Positions 57,492-64,000 of a stretch of DNA of 64,000 nt are shown piece after piece. The stretch is from Eutypella sp. D-1. Lineage: Eukaryota; Ascomycota; Sordariomycetes; Xylariales; Diatrypaceae. Position numbers and translations under genes: made by a program. The stretch covers positions 434,001 to 498,000 of the forward strand of contig JAJTTP010000010.1 in NCBI GenBank assembly GCA_023313575.1. Direction: 5' to 3'. Within the stretch, counting starts at the first letter, position 1; the number at the start of each line of letters is the position of its first letter. The notes beneath the pieces are model-generated. The model was not told the origin of the DNA. It was given only the letters and a program-made list of their open reading frames with translations, and searched no databases.

Positions 57492-59285
57492 GGTGACAGA
57501 TAAGGGGGTTGGGGGGGTTATAGAAGAGAAAGAGAAAGAGAAAGAGAGAGGGGATAGGAGTTGGAAGAGTTCCTAAGCAAAGAGAACTTAAAATAATGGC
57601 TGTAACGGCTATGCGCAGCAGCAGAAGCGGCACAAGCCAGACGAGGTCATATTATGAATGACAAACAACAATGAATAAACAAGAAGGGGGGGCAGAAGGG
57701 GAGAAGGGGGAAAGGAGGGAAAGGAGGGAAAGGAGGGAAAGGCGGAGGGAATTTGAAGGACTCAGCTCAGCCGATAAACGGCGGCGAACATAAAAACCAA
57801 AACAATTCAAAGGATCTATTCAATAAAAAGCTGTAGTGAATATGATGATGATGGTCGTCGTAAAAGTCGTACGGTCGTGAATTTCGTCGTCGTTTTTTTG
57901 CTGCTACTACTTATTCTTCTTCTACTACTGTATACTACATAAATAAGTGTGTATGGAAAAGGTGGAAGAGATTTGGTTGATCGCGTTAACTATAACAAAT
58001 GAATAAATCAATAAAGCACTGTTGTTGTTGTATCTAAACAGTACCTAGCAGCCCTAGGAGGTAGGTAGCCTAAAGCCGAGTTTGGTAGGAACTATACGTA
58101 CTTATGTACCTAGATACATAGCCAGTCTATGTAACTCATTCTAGCTTTGTACAGAAGTGCCTACTAGGTACATATACATAACTACACCTGGGCATGATTG
58201 GCTGAATCTCTGATTCCCGAGGTCATGTTCCACCCCGCCAAAACCAATACAAAGTTCATACATAATCTGTCAATGCAATAAAGATAACATATGCTGTTTC
58301 ATCCTTATTATACATACCCATATGGAGTATAGCACCCTATGCAGGGTAATTCACAAGTGGTGTACACCTACTCCATGCATCTTAGGTACTTTATGCGTTA
58401 TACTAACGCCCTCTCCCCTAGGGAATGATACTTACCTAAGGTCCGGGTTGTTACCTTAGGTATTTAGGTACTTACGGTAGTATTGGCATCTACTGGTATA
58501 CACTCAGAACTGCCAGACTCATTAGGCTGTTCAGGACTGTCATCTAGATGTCAGGGTTACTTGCAAATCCACCTAAACAACCAGACAGCCATGCCCTACT
58601 GTCTAGCATCATACTTTGACTCACCATACCTCCGTAGCTCAGCCTTTCTGTCTCTCTAGCCAGGTGAATTGGGAACACTAGAAGGTGCTCCGGCCCTCAC
58701 TCGAATTTACTGCAGCACACCTCTCACTCATGCATCTCCTTTCTCTAATAGCCTATCAAGCAGGGTGGAATGGGTCAGATTTCTATGGATCGTAACAACT
58801 CTCTCCTTTTCTCCTTAGGTGTCAATTTCACCCCTCCAACCCTCATGATATCAAGAACAGCTGAAAAGAAAAAAGGGAGAAAGAAAGAAAGAAAAGACCC
58901 CGAGTCAGTGCGCCAGTTGCTATGCGATCCCCAACGAACAAACTACGAGAAACGACGAGGGGGTGGCCATCAGGAGGTGAATACATGTTCCTTAGACGAC
59001 GGCAGGTTCAGTAGAGTGCCAAAGCACTATTTGAATCATACCACTTGCTGACCAAAACTGCTCTTCGAACCCGAGGAGAACTTTTGCCGGCATCGTTTTT
59101 CGTGCCCATCCTATCTCGTATCTTCCAAAACGCCAGAAAACGAATGAACCAGAAGTGCGTGGGGTATCAGACGACTGCGACCAAATGACGTAGCTTATCA
59201 TAATCATCATCCATGCCGGAAGCGAGGTGATCGTAATGTAGCATGAGAGCTGTACTTCGAATCCGGATAGCAGCAGTGGCGTAGC
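57492..59285. other. Gene-free stretch between kinesin start and UBC2 3' end
   Basis: About 1.8 kb. It has a purine-rich leader region with GAGAAAGAGAAA units (57525-57550), a 9-bp AAAGGAGGG tandem (57709-57745) and TACCTA motifs (58040-58480). It should contain the kinesin promoter. No gene recognised. Confidence 0.5.
57709..57745. repeat. 9-bp tandem repeat AAAGGAGGG
   Basis: About four copies of a purine-only unit, roughly 220 bp upstream of the kinesin start codon. Confidence 0.85.
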
Positions 59286-59936
59286 CTAGTCCTCCCAGCT
59301 CTTCTCCACTGTCTCTCGCACTCTCTTGGTGTATTCCTTGCGGTTGTCCTTATAGAGGTTCGATGCCTCTACGTTGGCAGGCGAGCTGGTGTTGGGATCG
59401 TTCAGCAGGCTAGATTAAGCAGTTCTTTGTCAGCACACAAACCCCACTTTGGCACAGACTGTGTGTGTTCTTACCTCTGAATGCTCGTTAAGACAGCAGC
59501 AACGTCATAGGTGGGACTCCACCGGTTCTGCAGGATATCGAGGCACAGCTCGCCCGTTGCATAGACGTTGGGGTGAAACATCTGGCTGATGAACTTGACA
59601 GCAGGCGGCTTGTTCGGATACTGCTCCTCGAAGTGCATCACGAGTCGAAAGGTGCCGTCCTCAAATGGGGTGTCGGCAGGGCCGATGATGACAGCGTTCC
59701 TTAAAGAAGCAGATGTGTCAGTACAAACCTTGATGGTCAGGGTGACAACCTTTGGCCAGCTTACCAAGTCATGACATTGTCGGGTACCGGAGAGGCGGAG
59801 ACGCCAGCGGGGGGGTCAGTCTGCATGCGCTGTCGTATCGTTAGTTAACAATGTTCACCGTGATCTAGAATGGATGCGGCAGGGTCGGAATTACCTTGAA
59901 GTCTCGCATCAGACGGCGACGGGCGGCGGTAGACAT
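59286..59936 (-). CDS. UBC2: RAD6/UBC2 ubiquitin-conjugating enzyme E2
   Basis: E2 for histone H2B and PCNA ubiquitination in transcription, DNA-damage tolerance and N-degron turnover. Four exons: 59895-59936, 59765-59829, 59475-59699 and 59286-59409. Donors are GTAATT, GTAAGC and GTAAGA; acceptors are ACAG, TTTAAG and TCTAG, with all phases consistent. The product is 151 residues, matching Rad6 of most fungi and animals and lacking the polyacidic tail of the S. cerevisiae protein. Features: N-terminal [20 protein letters not shown] (Rad18/Ubr1 contact region), [39 protein letters not shown] and [18 protein letters not shown], in which the active-site Cys is in LCLDIL. The C-terminus is [20 protein letters not shown]. 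Central residues replace a few otherwise fixed positions (for example MHFEEQ) but the catalytic core is intact. Confidence 0.98.
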
Positions 59937-61047
59937 CTTGAGTCTGCGATTGGGAGTGAGAGAACTCGGATTCAGAGAGTTATTGTCGTTGAAGTTGTCT
60001 GGCTTTATTTTGCCTTCGGAAGAGGTGCCGTTTATATCGAATAAACGAGGAGAGAAGGGTAGAGATGGAGAGGGTAATGTAGGGTCGAGGTGCTTGAAAT
60101 ATTGAAATGGGTGCAGATGGAAAGAGTTTTAAAAGAATCAAATGCGAAGTCGGAATCACAACACTGGAAGTGTCGTGTTGGTGTGTCAATGGCGTTAGGT
60201 TAGGTAGATAATATGTACTTGTAGGTAGGTAGAGTAAGATGAGTACTTTTAGTTGAGTTCCAACTACCTACCAGGTAGTACCCTTTCCCAACCTACCTAA
60301 GTACCTACTCATAGGGCAAGAGCAATTCGAGTGGAACTCAACCGATTACTGTGGTACCTAGGTACTTCGCAAGCTTATCGATCATTGGTAGGTTCCATCC
60401 CTCCCATTATACATGTCCAACGCCGATTCTGATAAGGAGTGTTATCAAATTGTCCCGCTAGCACTTAACAGATGTTCTCGATGAGTGCTGAGTAATCTGG
60501 TATCTAGGAGGTTAGTTAGTCTTAGAAGTACTAGGTAGTTAAAGTTGGCAGGTGCCAGGCGCAGGTACCTATGCAGGTACCTGCCTTCAAAGTTGGTAGG
60601 TAGAACCCACTGGCAGGAACTCGCCTACTTGTGCTATACGCGTAGGTAGCCTGGTAGCAAGCAGGCAATTATGTTGACAGCCATACTTCGACCTACCTAG
60701 TAGCATCCCTACCTGGATAGATACCAGTAGACAGGCAAGGTATTTAATACCAAGCTTCGGCTTAAGGCCCCGGGATCCACATAAGGCTTCGGCTAACCCG
60801 CTGACATCACCCCGCTTCAAGCCGAGAGTAAGGATAGCGCCGGATGTAAGTATGCTGGTACGCTTGGTACATAGCTGGTCCTCGGCATATGATAGCTAGA
60901 AGCTGCTAAACATGTCTCCCATTTCCATCTGTTTCACTCAAATTTCCTTCACCTTCTCACATTTCATACATTTTCCTCTGGGCCAACAGCGGTAGTAATC
61001 CTGCGACCGTATCTTCGTACTTTCCCACTTAAGTGTCGTTCACAACA
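59937..61047. other. Divergent promoter region, UBC2 and thiolase
   Basis: About 1.1 kb between divergent starts. It is very rich in TACCTA/TAGGTA motifs (60205-60230, 60265-60310, 60352-60364, 60500-60580, 60595-60650). No gene recognised. Confidence 0.5.
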
Positions 61048-62500
<1,453 letters not shown>

Positions 62501-63238
62501 ACGTAGTAATATCTCCAGTTTTCGATCCCCCATGCTTAGCCATCAAACATCGCAAAGATGGATATACCTGGGGGCTTAAATATAATTTACGATATACACT
62601 CATGTTCCGGTGGAAGACATTTCAATTTAAGGCCCAAACATGCCATTTATTTATATACTCAGCATTTTCTACATGGCAAAGAAGAACCTAATTTGTAGAC
62701 TGTTCTAGTCCAAATAAGACCCTGGGTATATTCTACTGGTCAGACGTAGCTTATGCATACACATCAACTCAAAGTACTACTTAGGTTCTATACAGATATA
62801 TAATGATGAAGTGAACAGCAAGTTGCAATATTTTCGAGAAACACGCATTCGGGTATTCAAAGTATTTTACAGGATCCGGTCCCAACTCGAGTGCTCTGTC
62901 ACATGTCGGAGGATTTGTCGAGGGCCGGCGGGGCTTGTTGTGATGTCACTGGGTAGAATAGCCACTAATCTGGAAATAGCTAGTGTCATATGTTAAAGCC
63001 GTATGTGGGTTCAACCCATGCTCTCGATCCAATTAGGTAAGGAATACTCCACAAGCGTGTATGTACAGTACATCCACAACACGCTACGAAGCTTCTAATA
63101 AGCTTGCTTCTAAGAGGTAAAGTACTTGTATTGTAATGCAAGCTCGCCTGCCTTTCTAACTGGCGTTTCCAAGGTTATAGATTCCTTTCATACTACGATT
63201 ACAACCTCCTTTGACATTTCCGTGCTTCAAACTGGAAC
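62501..63238. other. Spacer downstream of the thiolase gene
   Basis: About 0.74 kb, AT-rich, with no gene recognised. Confidence 0.45.
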
Positions 63239-63598
63239 GTGGGTGCGAGGCCATTCACCGTCGGTGAAAGCTTCCAACCAATCATTACCGACGGGACTGA
63301 AGTGAGGACTCGGCACCGCTTCCCTTACATAGACGAAGGCGTCTGGCGTCTCGAAAAGACACCCGATCATCTCAAGATACCCGATCCTCTATATGCGCGA
63401 CGACTCGAAACGCTCAATCGATTCTTGATCAACCGCGAAAGAAAAAAAAAAGGGGGACAAAAAATTGCACGACGATATCAGGATCGCAATGCACTAATAC
63501 GATTCCGGACGAAGGAGCGACTGAATAAGAGAAAGTACAAGATCTGTCTGGCTCGGTTGGCACAGCTCAGCTTGTCCTTGAAGACGGGAGTCGTGTGA
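63239..63598 (+). pseudogene. Open frame without ATG, possible gene relic
   Basis: A 119-codon open frame lacking an ATG. Its composition looks protein-like (RFPYIDEGVWRLEKTPDHLK, IPDPLYARRLETLNRFL) up to an A10-G5 homopolymer at about 63444-63460, then a basic stretch (RRYQDRNALIRFRTKERLNK). It could be the remnant of a gene disturbed at the homopolymer, or a spliced exon of an upstream gene. I do not recognise a family. It ends 52 nt before the next gene's start, within what should be that gene's leader. Confidence 0.25.
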
Positions 63599-63650
63599 AG
63601 GAGGCCTGTCTGCCGCCGCCGCCACCACCGCCGACGCCGACGCCGTCGCG

Positions 63651-64000
63651 ATGGCGCTGACCATCAAGTACCTGACAAGCATCCGTAGCTTCCTCAAGGC
63701 CCGGAATGGCGAAGGACTACGCGACTGGCTGCGGGTTGAACCGCCTGTGCCGCAGGAGTACCTCAACCTCGCTAATGAGCTCAAAAATGGATACCGGGAC
63801 AACGATGCTATCCTCCAGATTGTTGACAAGTGCCTCCCGGACGAAGATGATCTCCCCGACGATCAAGGCACTGCTTGGGGCGGCTTCCGGGCCTTCATGA
63901 AAGAGTACTTCGCCTACTGGAGGGACGTGGATTTCGGCGACCTTCTTGGTGCTCACCAGCTGCTCGTTTCGCTGACTACGTACGCCTTTCTCCTTTTATT
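63651..64000 (+). CDS. N-terminal part of a putative PCI-type protein (cut by window end)
   Basis: The ATG at 63651 follows a CCG/ACG-rich leader. The first exon probably ends at 63979, where ACTAC/GTACGC gives a donor, and the rest lies outside the window. The visible ~110 residues are helical: YLTSIRSFLKARNGEGLRDW, LRVEPPVPQEYLNLANEL, then QIVDKCLPDEDDLPDDQGTA and a FRAFMKEYFAYWRDVDFGDL segment. This resembles the N-terminal helical repeats of fungal PCI proteins of the PCID2/Thp1/CSN12 kind (mRNA export or COP9-associated). The PCI domain itself would be downstream and is not visible, so the assignment is tentative. Confidence 0.55.
   Translation, partial: MALTIKYLTSIRSFLKARNGEGLRDWLRVEPPVPQEYLNLANELKNGYRDNDAILQIVDKCLPDEDDLPDDQGTAWGGFRAFMKEYFAYWRDVDFGDLLGAHQLLVSLTTYAFLLL

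Noticed and set aside
58630..58720. TAGCTCAG-like A-box suggesting a tRNA
   Set aside because: There is no matching B-box or cloverleaf in the right distance.
62995..63030. GGGTTCAACCC resembling a tRNA T-arm
   Set aside because: The loop is 5 nt instead of 7 and there is no acceptor or anticodon arm.

Overview
The window is nuclear DNA of a filamentous ascomycete, most likely a Sordariomycete. Genes are spaced 0.5-2 kb apart. Introns are short (49-186 nt) with GT..AG ends and CTAAC-like branch points. The kinesin-1, SPT3, AP-2 sigma, RAD6/UBC2 and TRM1 orthologues look like those of Pezizomycotina. Intergenic DNA is full of short palindromic TACCTAGGTA-type motifs. I saw no bacterial operons, rRNA or CRISPR, and no convincing tRNA.

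Layout, left to right: 5-formyltetrahydrofolate cyclo-ligase (-, 219-1103); an OPT oligopeptide transporter (+, 3119-6458); a SLATT-fungal two-TM protein (-, 7523-8891); a 607-bp inverted-repeat element (9827-10433); TRM1 tRNA m2,2G26 methyltransferase (+); a lipid-kinase-like protein (+); a five-exon ABC-F ATPase (+); a 1146-residue four-domain fusion enzyme (-, 18434-21874); an MFS hexose transporter (-, 23694-25474); about 8.9 kb with no recognisable gene; AP-2 sigma (+, three exons, the first only 32 nt); a two-CCHC zinc-knuckle protein (-) with a 116-codon ORF just upstream; IST1 (-); a large ArAE-2/DUF2421 membrane protein (+); a decayed reading frame with four in-frame TAG codons (-, about 44838-45629); SPT3 (+); the PP2A leucine carboxyl methyltransferase PPM1/LCMT1 (-); an unassigned multi-TM protein (+); conventional kinesin (-); RAD6/UBC2 (-); a mitochondrial-type acetyl-CoA acetyltransferase (+); and the 5' part of a PCI-type protein (+) running off the right end.

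Most genes are unrelated housekeeping functions: one-carbon metabolism, tRNA modification, SAGA, ubiquitin, endocytosis and ESCRT, motor transport, and thiolase. I see no secondary-metabolite cluster around them. The most unusual locus is the fusion gene at 18434-21874. In one uninterrupted ORF it joins a SAM methyltransferase, a berberine-bridge-type FAD oxidase, a P-loop kinase resembling animal-type phosphomevalonate kinase, and an adenine-PRTase-like domain. Other points of interest are the SLATT protein, the inverted-repeat element with its tandem-repeat core, the all-TAG decayed frame, and the possible GC-AG intron and tight tandem arrangement at 35.9-37.7 kb.

Exon boundaries were placed by hand from splice signals, reading-frame continuity and family conservation. 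Where they are uncertain, the entry says so.
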